A stretch of 39,293 nt of DNA from IMG/VR virus record IMGVR_UViG_3300028610_000326, positions 1-39,293 of that record; one strand, written 5' to 3'. The notes under the pieces were generated by a model, which worked only from the letters and a program-made list of their open reading frames with translations, ran no database searches and was not told the DNA's origin. Below, piece after piece: positions 13,048 through 20,088 of this stretch (positions are counted from its first letter, which is position 1; each line of letters opens with the position of its first letter). Made by a program: the position numbers and the translations under genes. Source of the stretch: a virus.

Positions 13048-13331
13048 TGAGAAAGTTAGAAGATATAGTTCATGAGTTCGAGGACAGCACAAGAAACAAT
13101 GAAGAACTTGCAAAATTTATAAAAGAGTTTAGTGGATATTTCTTTGCTCAAATAGATGAGAGAGATGAGACTATTGATAAAATGGAAGAATTATTAGAAA
13201 GATCATCTTCCATAATCAAAGAAGCAAGAGATGATACGAGTATGCTGATTAGCAAAATGGAACAACCTAAAGCAATACTCAGCAAAGTTATTGCTAAGGG
13301 TTTGTTTTGGATAGCAATGAAGAAAGGATGA
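13047..13331 (+). CDS. Helical protein, 94 aa
   Basis: 94 aa, rich in Glu/Lys and probably helical throughout (DERDETIDKMEELLERSSSI), with a hydrophobic end (VIAKGLFWIAMKKG). I start at ATG 13047, which has AAGGGGAAG upstream; GTG 13044 is the alternative. Not recognised. Confidence 0.65.
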   Translation: MRKLEDIVHEFEDSTRNNEELAKFIKEFSGYFFAQIDERDETIDKMEELLERSSSIIKEARDDTSMLISKMEQPKAILSKVIAKGLFWIAMKKG

Positions 13332-13334
13332 ATA

Positions 13335-13565
13335 ATGAGTACACTAGAGATTACATGTAAAGGTATTGCAACTGCATCAGCTACAATAAGAGGTGAGCTA
13401 GATATAACACTTCAAGAAGTAAACCCTGACTTTATAGAGCAGTTAGATATTAAAGATATTATGATGTGGGCTGACCAAAAGAAGTTGATGAACGAATTCA
13501 ACTTTGATGAGCTTGCGGAATATTTAGAGATGAAATATGATGTTGAAGTTAAGGAAAAAAAATGA
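13335..13565 (+). CDS. Hypothetical protein, 76 aa
   Basis: 76 aa: N-terminal strands (LEITCKGIATASATIRGELD), then acidic helices (FNFDELAEYLEMKYDVEVK). Good Shine-Dalgarno (AAAGGA). Its stop overlaps the next ATG. Family not recognised. Confidence 0.65.
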   Translation: MSTLEITCKGIATASATIRGELDITLQEVNPDFIEQLDIKDIMMWADQKKLMNEFNFDELAEYLEMKYDVEVKEKK

Positions 13566-13948
13566 ATGAGTTTATAGTATGGGATGAAGCAAAAAAAGAG
13601 TTCTTAAATAGAGAGCAAGCTATAGTTTGTAACGGTGAAATATTTGACCATATCGTAGCATTAGAAATGGGTATTGAAAATAAAAATGCTAAAGCTTTAT
13701 GGAGTATAGGTAAAATAGATATAGAGGGTAATAAGATTTATGCTGATTGCAGTATTGTTGAGTTCACTGTAGCAGATTATAAAACTAAAGATATTGGATA
13801 TTTCACCTATGATAGTGACTATGCATCATATTTAGTAAAAAACTCTAGGGGCATTACTTTAAAATATTCAAAAAAGTTTATTAGAAACCTAAAAGTAATA
13901 GGCACACTACAAGAAGATAAACATTTGTTAGGAGATAGTGATGAGTAG
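13562..13948 (+). CDS. Divergent YopX-like protein, 128 aa
   Basis: 128 aa. The start (MNEFIVWDEAKKEF), the middle (GKIDIEGNKIYADCSIVEF) and the end (FIRNLKVIGTLQEDKHLL) follow the same order as the YopX protein encoded next. There the matching parts read KFRAWDNHHKIM, DKNGVEIYEGDVL and VIGNIHENPELL. It is probably a diverged tandem copy of YopX, a common small phage protein of unknown role. Confidence 0.6.
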   Translation: MNEFIVWDEAKKEFLNREQAIVCNGEIFDHIVALEMGIENKNAKALWSIGKIDIEGNKIYADCSIVEFTVADYKTKDIGYFTYDSDYASYLVKNSRGITLKYSKKFIRNLKVIGTLQEDKHLLGDSDE

Positions 13949-14318
13949 AGAAATTAAATTTAGAGCATGGGATAATCATCATAAAATTATGATATGCCAA
14001 AGAGAAACAGACAGAGTTGATAAATGCTTAACTTATTTTGAAACAAATATAAAAGTTAATCTTATGCAATACACAGGCTTAAAAGACAAAAACGGTGTAG
14101 AGATTTATGAGGGGGATGTATTAGGTGGCGTAAATGGCTCAATAAATGGCACAGCTTGGAAGATAGATTTATTCGCAGTTGAGTACAATATATGTAAAGG
14201 TTTTAATCTTCATATGTTTATGTGGGATGATGAAGGTAATTTAAAGATGGATAGCACCCACTATTGTGAAGTAATCGGAAACATACATGAAAACCCAGAA
14301 CTATTGGAACATAGATGA
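13941..14318 (+). CDS. YopX family protein
   Basis: 125 aa. A clear YopX pattern: REIKFRAWDN at the N-terminus, MQYTGLKDKNGVEIYEGDVL in the centre, EVIGNIHENPELL at the end. YopX proteins form barrel-like oligomers and are frequent in phage early regions; their function is not established. ATG 13941 is used (TAGGAGA six bases upstream) rather than GTG 13938. It overlaps the previous gene by 8 bp and the next by 4. Confidence 0.9.
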   Translation: MSREIKFRAWDNHHKIMICQRETDRVDKCLTYFETNIKVNLMQYTGLKDKNGVEIYEGDVLGGVNGSINGTAWKIDLFAVEYNICKGFNLHMFMWDDEGNLKMDSTHYCEVIGNIHENPELLEHR

Positions 14319-14446
14319 AATTTAATTTAATTATGCACAAATTTAATCTGTTTAGTATAAAGCATGACAAAGTTTTTTCTTTTATGGTGTTACTTTTAGT
14401 AATTGTTTTTTGTATTTCTGCTTCATTTTATGTTATTGGAAGCTGA
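14315..14446 (+). CDS. Small membrane protein, 43 aa
   Basis: 43 aa: a polar N-terminus and one C-terminal membrane helix (FMVLLLVIVFCISASFYVI). The ATG overlaps the YopX stop (ATGA). It ends just before a candidate promoter. Not recognised. Confidence 0.5.
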   Translation: MKFNLIMHKFNLFSIKHDKVFSFMVLLLVIVFCISASFYVIGS

Positions 14447-14453
14447 GACATTA

Positions 14454-14459
14454 TATAAT
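14454..14459 (+). promoter_or_regulatory. Candidate -10 box before the Gp157 leader
   Basis: A perfect TATAAT hexamer seven bases before the first helix of the structured leader; the -35 is poor. It could give Gp157 and the genes behind it their own promoter. Confidence 0.4.
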
Positions 14460-14465
14460 TATGGT

Positions 14466-14557
14466 CTACATCGGGTTAATATACGATACCCCAGAGAGGA
14501 TTCAAACACTCTCTACGCCTCACATAAACAATTAACGGAATCACTATTTTAATGTAG
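14466..14557 (+). promoter_or_regulatory. Structured leader of the Gp157 gene
   Basis: CTACAT (14466-14471) can pair with ATGTAG (14552-14557), which overlaps the AGGAG Shine-Dalgarno (14556-14560). Inside are hairpins GGGT/ACCC (14473-14476, 14488-14491) and AGAGAG/CTCTCT (14493-14498, 14509-14514). GTTAAT in the first hairpin (14475-14480) can pair with ATTAAC (14531-14536). It looks like a regulatory leader; no riboswitch class was recognised. Confidence 0.45.
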
Positions 14558-14567
14558 GAGAATCACA

Positions 14568-15071
14568 ATGAATACACATGACATAAAAAGCGAATTTTTT
14601 GCAATTCAAGAACTTTTAGAAAATGAAGAGTTTAATGAAGAAACAGGTGAGCTTATAGATAATACAGGGGCTATCCAGTTGCTACTAAGTGAGATAGTGA
14701 GCGAAAGAGATATTAAGGCTGATAGCATTGCTTATCTATTGAAGCAAGCTAATGATGCAGAAGTATCTTTAATTACAGAGGTAGCCCGTTTAAATGAACG
14801 TAGGAAGATGTTTACAAGACAGCAAGAAAGTTTAAAACAATTATTAGACTTTTTGCTTGGTGGAGAGAAACTAAAGACTACTAAATTTACATACAGCTAT
14901 AGAACATCTCAATCTGTTAATATTGTTGATGAAAGTTTGATCCCAGCAGAATTTTTAAACGTTGTTGAAAAAATAACCCCTGATAAAAAACGAATTAAAG
15001 AAGCCCTTGCAGATTTTAATGAAGTTGCTGGTGCAGAAATAATAGTTAAAAAAACTTTAGGAGTGAGATAA
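14568..15071 (+). CDS. Siphovirus Gp157-like protein
   Basis: 167 aa. The layout fits the Gp157 family: an N-terminal helical part with EETGELID, a long coiled coil (EVARLNERRKMFTRQQESL), LKTTKFTYSYRTSQSVNIVD, and a basic end (ITPDKKRIKEALADF). Gp157-family proteins sit beside annealing proteins and SSB in phage recombination operons, as here; the first member was linked to phage resistance in Streptococcus. AGGAG precedes the ATG by seven bases. The stop overlaps the next start. Confidence 0.85.
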   Translation: MNTHDIKSEFFAIQELLENEEFNEETGELIDNTGAIQLLLSEIVSERDIKADSIAYLLKQANDAEVSLITEVARLNERRKMFTRQQESLKQLLDFLLGGEKLKTTKFTYSYRTSQSVNIVDESLIPAEFLNVVEKITPDKKRIKEALADFNEVAGAEIIVKKTLGVR

Positions 15072-15607
15072 TGGCAGTTTCAAAAATCCCAACAATTAAT
15101 TTAAAAGGTAAAGAGTACACAGAGGTTAAAGACAGGGTAATGTTTTTTAGAATGGAAGAGCAATTTAAAGGTTACTATTTTATTACAGAGATTATAGAAC
15201 TTAACCAAGATGTTGCTTCTTTTGTATGTAAAGTTTATAACAATGATGGTATTATTATTTCTACTGGTACTGCATATGAAAGAACTTCTCAAGGCCCAGT
15301 AAACAAAACTAATCATGCTGAAAATGCTGAAACAAGTGCTGTTGGTCGTGCCTTGGGGTTTTTAGGGATTGGTATCGTTGGCGGAATTGCAACTGCTGAA
15401 AATATGAAAGACGCTCCTTTTATAGAAGAGTGGATAAATAAATCCCAAAGACAAGAGCTTGCGAAGATGATTCAAGATAGCAAAACAGACTTAGCGAAGT
15501 TTAATGATAATTTTATAATAGAAAAATTGTCAGAACTACCAACTAAAGAGTTTGAAAGAGCAAAAGCATTGTTGCAATCAAAACTTAACAAGCTTAAAAA
15601 CAGCTAA
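15071..15607 (+). CDS. ERF/Rad52-like single-strand annealing protein
   Basis: 178 aa. It contains the signature ENAETSAVGRALGFLGIG (about residues 85-102), preceded by a strand-rich region (YYFITEIIELNQDVASFVC, IISTGTAYERT). This combination marks a widespread phage family related to ERF-type annealing proteins, which pair complementary single strands during recombination. Its neighbours, Gp157-like, DUF1367, SSB and HNH, are the usual ones. The C-terminal 55 residues are helical and may contact partners. The exact subfamily is uncertain. Confidence 0.7.
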   Translation: MAVSKIPTINLKGKEYTEVKDRVMFFRMEEQFKGYYFITEIIELNQDVASFVCKVYNNDGIIISTGTAYERTSQGPVNKTNHAENAETSAVGRALGFLGIGIVGGIATAENMKDAPFIEEWINKSQRQELAKMIQDSKTDLAKFNDNFIIEKLSELPTKEFERAKALLQSKLNKLKNS

Positions 15608-15617
15608 AGGATAAATT

Positions 15618-15833
15618 ATGAAAGATTCATATTCTAAACGGGAGGTTGTTGAGCTTCTAGTTGGTAGCAGTAAAAACACAACGGACATCTTTAGCGCGCT
15701 AGAATATTTTGTAATTAAAGATGAAGTTGTTATTTGTTATAGAAAAAGCTTCTTTGGAGATAAGGAACTCTCTAGAAGAACTTTTGACGAGATAATAGAC
15801 GAAGCAGAACATGGAATTTTGTCGTGTTGCTAG
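15618..15833 (+). CDS. Hypothetical protein, 71 aa
   Basis: 71 aa (REVVELLVGSSKNTTDIF near the start, acidic helix near the end). Good Shine-Dalgarno (AAAGGA) before ATG. It overlaps the DUF1367 start by 10 bp. Not recognised. Confidence 0.65.
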   Translation: MKDSYSKREVVELLVGSSKNTTDIFSALEYFVIKDEVVICYRKSFFGDKELSRRTFDEIIDEAEHGILSCC

Positions 15834-16240
15834 AGTTCACAAAAGGAGCAGACGGTAAACTTATACCTTGTTCTGATAAAAGTATCGATAAGGTATTTAA
15901 GATTAAGTCTGGTGACATAGTTTTAATGGACTATAAATCCAAGAGAAATGTAATGTTTCATAGAAAGGGTTTTGCGTTATTAAATTTGATATTTGAGAAT
16001 CAGGATAAGTATGATAATTTAGAATCAATGCGAAAAGAATTTTTATTAAAAGCAGGGCATTACGATATTCATGTCACTTTAAAAGGAGTACCGCTTTATA
16101 TACCAAAAAGTATGTCGTTCGCCGAGATGGACGAATTGGAGTTCGCTGAAATATTCAGTAAGTTTATAGATATAGCACTTAAGCATTTTGTTACGATGGA
16201 AAAGCAAGAGCTTGAAGAAGCTATTTTAAGATATATATAG
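15824..16240 (+). CDS. DUF1367 family phage protein
   Basis: 138 aa. Pattern of DUF1367: KIKSGDIVLMDYKSKRNVMF, HRKGFALLNLIFENQDKY, KAGHYDIHVTLKGVPLYIPK, SMSFAEMDELEFAEIFSKFI. These proteins occur in phage recombination regions; their biochemical role is not known. The start is GTG 15824 (or TTG 15827), inside the end of the previous gene; no ATG is available. Confidence 0.8.
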   Translation: MLLEFTKGADGKLIPCSDKSIDKVFKIKSGDIVLMDYKSKRNVMFHRKGFALLNLIFENQDKYDNLESMRKEFLLKAGHYDIHVTLKGVPLYIPKSMSFAEMDELEFAEIFSKFIDIALKHFVTMEKQELEEAILRYI

Positions 16241-16250
16241 GAGAAAAGAA

Positions 16251-16430
16251 ATGAACGATTTAGTAAAAATTATGTGGTGGGTTATAGGATTAGTTGTATT
16301 AGTGGGACCGTGGATTTATCATTTAATTTATTGTTTTAAACAACATGAGTATGTATTGCTTATTGCTGGTGGTATCATCCCTCCTATTGGATGGATTCAT
16401 GGTCTTGGCGCTTTCTTTGGTTGGTGGTAA
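16251..16430 (+). CDS. Two-helix membrane protein, 59 aa
   Basis: 59 aa with two hydrophobic helices (IMWWVIGLVVLVGPWIYHLI and VLLIAGGIIPPIGWIHGLG) and a short polar turn (KQHEY). AGGAG precedes ATG 16251. Similar small proteins resemble superinfection-immunity or Pmp3-like membrane proteins (GGIIPPIGW), which is a possible but unproven link. Confidence 0.6.
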   Translation: MNDLVKIMWWVIGLVVLVGPWIYHLIYCFKQHEYVLLIAGGIIPPIGWIHGLGAFFGWW

Positions 16431-16433
16431 AAG

Positions 16434-16496
16434 ATGTTTAAAATATTATTATTAATGGTATTAGTTTTAGTGGGTGTACTATGCCTGCAGAATTAA
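16434..16496 (+). CDS. 20-aa signal-peptide-like leader peptide
   Basis: Twenty codons, nearly all hydrophobic: MFKILLLMVLVLVGVLC, ending LQN. It looks like a lipoprotein signal with a Cys after VGVL. It overlaps the start of the next gene in another frame. It may be a real peptide, or the displaced signal peptide of the following protein. Confidence 0.4.
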   Translation: MFKILLLMVLVLVGVLCLQN

Positions 16497-16702
16497 GTGA
16501 GGAAAGTAAAAACAAAGAATTTAAGTGTACGGACTTTAGAGATGGAGAGATGTTTTATTTCAACTCTAATACAATAACCAATATGAGGGCAGGTTTTGGT
16601 ACGGATCATTCATACGATATGATTGATACTAATGGAACGAAACATACAATGACATCTGGTATGGAAAGTCATATGAAGTGTGTTGAAGTGAAGGAGAAGT
16701 AA
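16481..16702 (+). CDS. Hypothetical protein, 73 aa
   Basis: 73 aa. The body (CTDFRDGEMFYFNSNTITNM, then HTMTSGMESHMKCVEVKEK) resembles in layout the 89-aa protein encoded next (LEAGDCFWFYHPNTNMQT), so the two may be paralogues. The Shine-Dalgarno is weak (GTGGGTG). The upstream overlapping frame encodes a signal-like peptide, leaving open that the real protein is exported. Confidence 0.6.
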   Translation: MPAELSEESKNKEFKCTDFRDGEMFYFNSNTITNMRAGFGTDHSYDMIDTNGTKHTMTSGMESHMKCVEVKEK

Positions 16703-16703
16703 G

Positions 16704-16973
16704 ATGAAAATTATAATAGAGCAAAATAAAGCTGAACCAATAAATATAGAAACCTTAGAAGCTGGAGATTGTTTTTGGTTTTATCATCCAAATACTAACA
16801 TGCAAACTGAAACTAAAAATGGAAAATTATGGATGGTTATTAAAAATCCACTAGAAACTAAAGACTATATCACTATTGTAAGATTAAGTGATGATTTTGA
16901 AACAGTAAAACGTGGATTTGGCTATTTGGTTGTTAAAGAAAAAACAACTATTAATATTTTAAAGGAAAAATAA
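16704..16973 (+). CDS. Hypothetical protein, 89 aa
   Basis: 89 aa, beta-rich (NGKLWMVIKNPLETKDYITI), with a GDCFWFY motif shared in form with the preceding gene. AAGGAGAAG precedes the ATG. The stop overlaps the SSB start. Function unknown. Confidence 0.65.
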   Translation: MKIIIEQNKAEPINIETLEAGDCFWFYHPNTNMQTETKNGKLWMVIKNPLETKDYITIVRLSDDFETVKRGFGYLVVKEKTTINILKEK

Positions 16974-17449
16974 TGCTACCTACAATTACAGTAATTGGAA
17001 ATTTAAAAAGGATTGAAACTAAATTTACTCAAAGTGGTAAACAATTAACAAAGTTTCAGATTGAATGTGCAGAAAAAAATGCAAAAGGTGAATGGACTAA
17101 CTTATATTTAAGTGGTGAATGTTGGGAGAAGTCAGCGGAATTTGTAAATCAATATTTTAATGATGGGAGTCCTGCGGTTGTTACAGGAAAACTTTATACA
17201 AATATTTATGAGAAACAAGATGGATCAAAAGTGTATGAGAATAAACTATTGTTTCCTAGTGTTTCGTTTGCTCCTAAGGATAAGAGTGATGGTGGTCAAG
17301 CTCCTCATGCAAATCAACAACAAACGCAAAGCTATCAAGCTCCAGCGCAACAACAACAGTCTCAATATGGCAACCCGAATAAGCAACAAGCGCCATCGTC
17401 AAATCAATTACCAGCGATAGATATTGACGAACAAGATATTCCGTTCTAG
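16973..17449 (+). CDS. ssb: Single-stranded DNA-binding protein
   Basis: 158 aa. An N-terminal OB fold (residues 1-105: TITVIGNLKRIETKF, TKFQIECAEKN, NLYLSGECWEKSAEFV, GSPAVVTGKLYTNIYE), then a Gln-rich flexible linker (QQQTQSYQAPAQQQQ) and the acidic tip DEQDIPF, which recruits replication and repair partners in bacterial SSBs. It coats single strands during phage replication and supports the annealing protein upstream. AAAGGA precedes ATG. Confidence 0.93.
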   Translation: MLPTITVIGNLKRIETKFTQSGKQLTKFQIECAEKNAKGEWTNLYLSGECWEKSAEFVNQYFNDGSPAVVTGKLYTNIYEKQDGSKVYENKLLFPSVSFAPKDKSDGGQAPHANQQQTQSYQAPAQQQQSQYGNPNKQQAPSSNQLPAIDIDEQDIPF

Positions 17450-17507
17450 AATGGTATAACTTGCGAATAATTCCTTTTTTAGATATACTTTTATAAAGGG
17501 GATTATT

Positions 17508-17975
17508 GTGGAATGTAGATGTGGAGAAACAAAGGATATCGAGTTTTACGACTCTAATAAAACTAAATGCAAAGCCTGTATAAAAAAAGCTGTTAGTGAT
17601 AGAAGAACCAAGAACATTGAAAGAGTAAGGGAATATGATAGAAATAGACCTAATGCAAAAGAAAGAGTAAAACAAAATCAAGAGCGTATGGATAGATATA
17701 AAATTGAAAATCCTGAAAAGTATAAACAGGCTCAAAAGCAAAAACTAGAATGGGCCAAAAAAAATAGACTTAAAAGAAATGCACATCTTAAATTATCTCG
17801 TGCTATTTTGAATGGGTCTGTAAAAAGATTATATTATTGCGAACACTGCAATGCAACAGAAGATATAATTCAAGGGCATCATCCTTCTTATTTTAAGCCT
17901 CTTGATGTAGTATGGCTATGTAGTGCTTGTCATGGAAAAGAGCATAAAAGATTAAATGAAATAGAAAGGAGATAA
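17508..17975 (+). CDS. HNH endonuclease, 155 aa
   Basis: 155 aa. The N-terminus has zinc knuckles (CRCGE and CKACIKK). A long basic, Arg/Lys-rich helix follows (residues about 25-100). The C-terminus is HNH-like: YYCEHCNATEDIIQGHHPSY, then VWLCSACHGKEHKRL with CxxC pairs and the catalytic His. The start is GTG 17508 with AAAGGGGA five bases upstream. It could be a free-standing homing nuclease or a recombination enzyme. Confidence 0.85.
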   Translation: MECRCGETKDIEFYDSNKTKCKACIKKAVSDRRTKNIERVREYDRNRPNAKERVKQNQERMDRYKIENPEKYKQAQKQKLEWAKKNRLKRNAHLKLSRAILNGSVKRLYYCEHCNATEDIIQGHHPSYFKPLDVVWLCSACHGKEHKRLNEIERR

Positions 17976-17976
17976 A

Positions 17977-18195
17977 ATGAGTTTTGATGTTTTTTTACAC
18001 ATCCTGTTGAGTGTTTATTTAATAGGATGTGTGGTATCTTTTGCTACACTTATTTATTATATTTTTAATATTTTTAAGTTCTCAGAAGATTGGTATATGG
18101 TTATTGTGTTTACTTTATTCAGTTGGTTTGGGTTTGCTTGGGTAGCAGAAGACATTGAATGGATAAATGATTTCAAGAAACAAAAAATGTCTTGA
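17977..18195 (+). CDS. Membrane protein, 72 aa
   Basis: 72 aa with two membrane helices (ILLSVYLIGCVVSFATLIYY and MVIVFTLFSWFGFAWVA) and a basic tail. Last gene of the rightward operon, directly before the terminator. Function unknown. Confidence 0.65.
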   Translation: MSFDVFLHILLSVYLIGCVVSFATLIYYIFNIFKFSEDWYMVIVFTLFSWFGFAWVAEDIEWINDFKKQKMS

Positions 18196-18202
18196 TTAAG
18201 AT

Positions 18203-18238
18203 AGAGAATGTTAAACTATTTCTATAGTGACATTCTCT
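18203..18238 (+). terminator. Terminator between convergent operons
   Basis: AGAGAATGT (18203-18211) pairs with ACATTCTCT (18230-18238), extended by ACTAT/ATAGT around a TTCT loop, followed by TTTTC on the plus strand. It ends the rightward operon and overlaps the last codons of the leftward lysis gene. A U-tract is present only for plus-strand RNA. Confidence 0.75.
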
Positions 18239-18633
18239 TTTCTATCTAGAGCGTTTTTTACTTTAGCGTGTAGAGCTTTATAGGCAACCTTGCTTCCGCC
18301 TACCCAATCATCATCGTCTTGTCTATTTGTAGAGCCGACAATAACGCAGCCATCTGTGTCCTTGGATGAGTTACCAGTATGTATTCTTATGCCTCTAAAG
18401 AAAGGAACATTATTTATTGCTATTAAATCTTTTTTAAATCTACTGCTTCGTGTTATCTCAATGTGATAGAGTCCTCTAGGGATTGCGGTCATTCCGTATA
18501 TTTTTTCTTCTTGGTTATCTTCTAGGTGTCTGTCGGTATCTTCTATTGTGTAGCATTCCATTACATCGTCGATGAAAAGCTTGCCCTCTGTGAAAGTATG
18601 ACCTTCTGTTGATCTTAGTAGTTTCAGTTTCAT
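18211..18633 (-). CDS. DUF5675 family protein, probable lysis or cell-wall protein
   Basis: 140 aa. The pattern fits DUF5675: KLLRSTEGHTFTEGKLFID, YTIEDTDRH, GMTAIPRGLYHIEITRSSRF, then IRIHTGNSSKDTDGCVIVG. The IHTGN...DGC arrangement resembles the catalytic HxxN...GC of L,D-transpeptidase-type cell-wall enzymes, but a catalytic role is not established. It is the last gene of the leftward operon, right behind the membrane-anchored coiled-coil protein and holin. It is the only candidate cell-wall-active protein seen, and a conventional lysozyme or amidase is absent. Confidence 0.7.
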   Translation of the reverse strand: MKLKLLRSTEGHTFTEGKLFIDDVMECYTIEDTDRHLEDNQEEKIYGMTAIPRGLYHIEITRSSRFKKDLIAINNVPFFRGIRIHTGNSSKDTDGCVIVGSTNRQDDDDWVGGSKVAYKALHAKVKNALDRKENVTIEIV

Positions 18634-18634
18634 A

Positions 18635-19111
18635 TTAGTCCTTTATACTTCTAACTTCTTTTCGTACAACTTTTGCTATCCCTTTATAATTGAGCTTTGA
18701 AGATTTAGTGCTGTGCTGGTTGATTGTTCTTGTTGTTTGACTTAACTTTCCCATAATCTCTTTCCTTAGTTCTTGTTGGCCTTTATACATTTCCCGTATG
18801 ATTTCTATTTTATCCGCATGCTGTTGTTTTAGTATTTCTGCTTTATCAGCACTTTGTTGTTTTATTCTTTCTATTTTATCATCGCTTTGTTGTTTAAGGA
18901 TTGGCAATACTTGATCTATATATACCCATGTAACAATGCTAATAAATGCAAGAGCTATTATCTTCATCCATTTTGTGTCGCTACGAAGAAGCTTTATGCC
19001 ATTTAAGATTGGTTCCGCCCATTTTTGAAAAGTCTCTAAGGTTGTGAGTCTTCCTTTAATGTGGTATATTTCAGCACAAGTTGTCTCGCACTTTTCGCAT
19101 TTTTCACCCAT
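18635..19111 (-). CDS. Membrane-anchored coiled-coil lysis protein (spanin-like)
   Basis: 158 aa. The N-terminus has CEKCETTC, followed by one membrane helix (about residues 49-68, MKIIALAFISIVTWVYIDQV). A periplasmic coiled coil follows, built of three or four 11-residue repeats (KQQSDDKIERI, KQQSADKAEIL, KQQHADKIEII), with a basic end. This shape and the place between holin and DUF5675 suggest an inner-membrane spanin. No separate outer-membrane lipoprotein partner was found. The start overlaps the holin gene by 8 bp. Confidence 0.55.
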   Translation of the reverse strand: MGEKCEKCETTCAEIYHIKGRLTTLETFQKWAEPILNGIKLLRSDTKWMKIIALAFISIVTWVYIDQVLPILKQQSDDKIERIKQQSADKAEILKQQHADKIEIIREMYKGQQELRKEIMGKLSQTTRTINQHSTKSSKLNYKGIAKVVRKEVRSIKD

Positions 19112-19478
19112 CGATAGTTTTTGTTTCTTTTATATTGTTGGAAATATTAGTTCCAAAAGACGCGCCGACAATGGCTGTGAACATAGTGGTGATTGGAATA
19201 AATAAATCAGTTAAACTATTTATTGCTTCTTTGACTCCATCAGTATCGCCAAGCCCGAAAGATTGTACTATCACTAATGTGGCAGTTAAATATATATACA
19301 CCATATACATTTGAGAAACTTTTTGCGATATTCCCCTTCTCATAGCTCCATTAGGATCAAGAGTTTTTACAAATAATGCTTTTGCTTCTGCCGACTCTTT
19401 GTCTGTGTCAATCCACTCTTTAGCAACTTCACCTATTGTATCAACAACTCCTCCTGTAAAAAACTTTAGTATATTCAT
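19104..19478 (-). CDS. Holin of the 3TM (GTA-type) family
   Basis: 124 aa. It resembles the 3TM holin family: GGVVDTIGEVAKEWIDTDKE, then YMVYIYLTATLVIVQSF and LFIPITTMFTAIVGASFGT as membrane helices, with a polar tail. Holins open the inner membrane to start lysis. It overlaps the next two lysis genes at both ends. Confidence 0.75.
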   Translation of the reverse strand: MNILKFFTGGVVDTIGEVAKEWIDTDKESAEAKALFVKTLDPNGAMRRGISQKVSQMYMVYIYLTATLVIVQSFGLGDTDGVKEAINSLTDLFIPITTMFTAIVGASFGTNISNNIKETKTIDG

Positions 19479-19795
19479 TCTATATCCTTGTTTTTTATAT
19501 TATTCACTATATAAATCATTATGTATATTATACCTAACATTTCAATGTATGGATATTTGTGTGGAATTATTGGATTAAAAAAAGCGAATAAATAGTAAGC
19601 TTCATTTAGAAGAAGCATTATCGAAATGGCATATAAGCTGATTTCCATCCTTTCAAATAACAATAAAAACTTTTCTTTTTTAGGAGATTTAACAATACTG
19701 AGAAGTATTGATAGTTTATATACGAACCACACTTTTGCTGAAAAAAATATGATGTGGCTAGTAAATAAAAATGCGGTTGTTTTTGACAATACCAT
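19475..19795 (-). CDS. Three-helix membrane protein, 106 aa
   Basis: 106 aa, highly hydrophobic, with about three membrane helices (FLFTSHIIFFSAKVWFVYKL, EISLYAISIMLLLNEAYYL, IEMLGIIYIMIYIVNNI) and a basic loop (KSPKKEKF). It overlaps the holin start by 4 bp. Its place in the lysis cassette suggests a second holin or antiholin. Confidence 0.6.
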   Translation of the reverse strand: MVLSKTTAFLFTSHIIFFSAKVWFVYKLSILLSIVKSPKKEKFLLLFERMEISLYAISIMLLLNEAYYLFAFFNPIIPHKYPYIEMLGIIYIMIYIVNNIKNKDIE

Positions 19796-19803
19796 TTTGC
19801 GTT

Positions 19804-20088
19804 CTATTGTCCAATTATCTTAACGTCCCACTCTGAGAGAACCCAAGTATTGCTCGTCACTGTATTCGACTTATATAGAGAGCCATCTTTTATTACAAAC
19901 CTTTTTGGAGGATAAGATAATAGTTCATGGTCGTTTAACCCTTTTGGTGGTAAAGGCAACGTGTCATCATATGGTTTCGCCCAGCCCATCTGCACATATG
20001 CAGACTTTTCTACTTCATCTATTGAAATAAACTCTTCTTCCTCTACTAATCCCCAATCAGGAACTGTCATAATCGCAATAATTCTCAT
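19804..20088 (-). CDS. Hypothetical protein, 94 aa
   Basis: 94 aa from ATG 20088 (MRIIAIMTVPDWG), chosen because GGAG lies six bases upstream and the codon overlaps the previous stop. It is a Pro/Leu-rich, beta-type protein (LPLPPKGLNDHELLSYPPKR). It lies between the tail-fibre accessory genes and the lysis cassette. Not recognised. Confidence 0.65.
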   Translation of the reverse strand: MRIIAIMTVPDWGLVEEEEFISIDEVEKSAYVQMGWAKPYDDTLPLPPKGLNDHELLSYPPKRFVIKDGSLYKSNTVTSNTWVLSEWDVKIIGQ

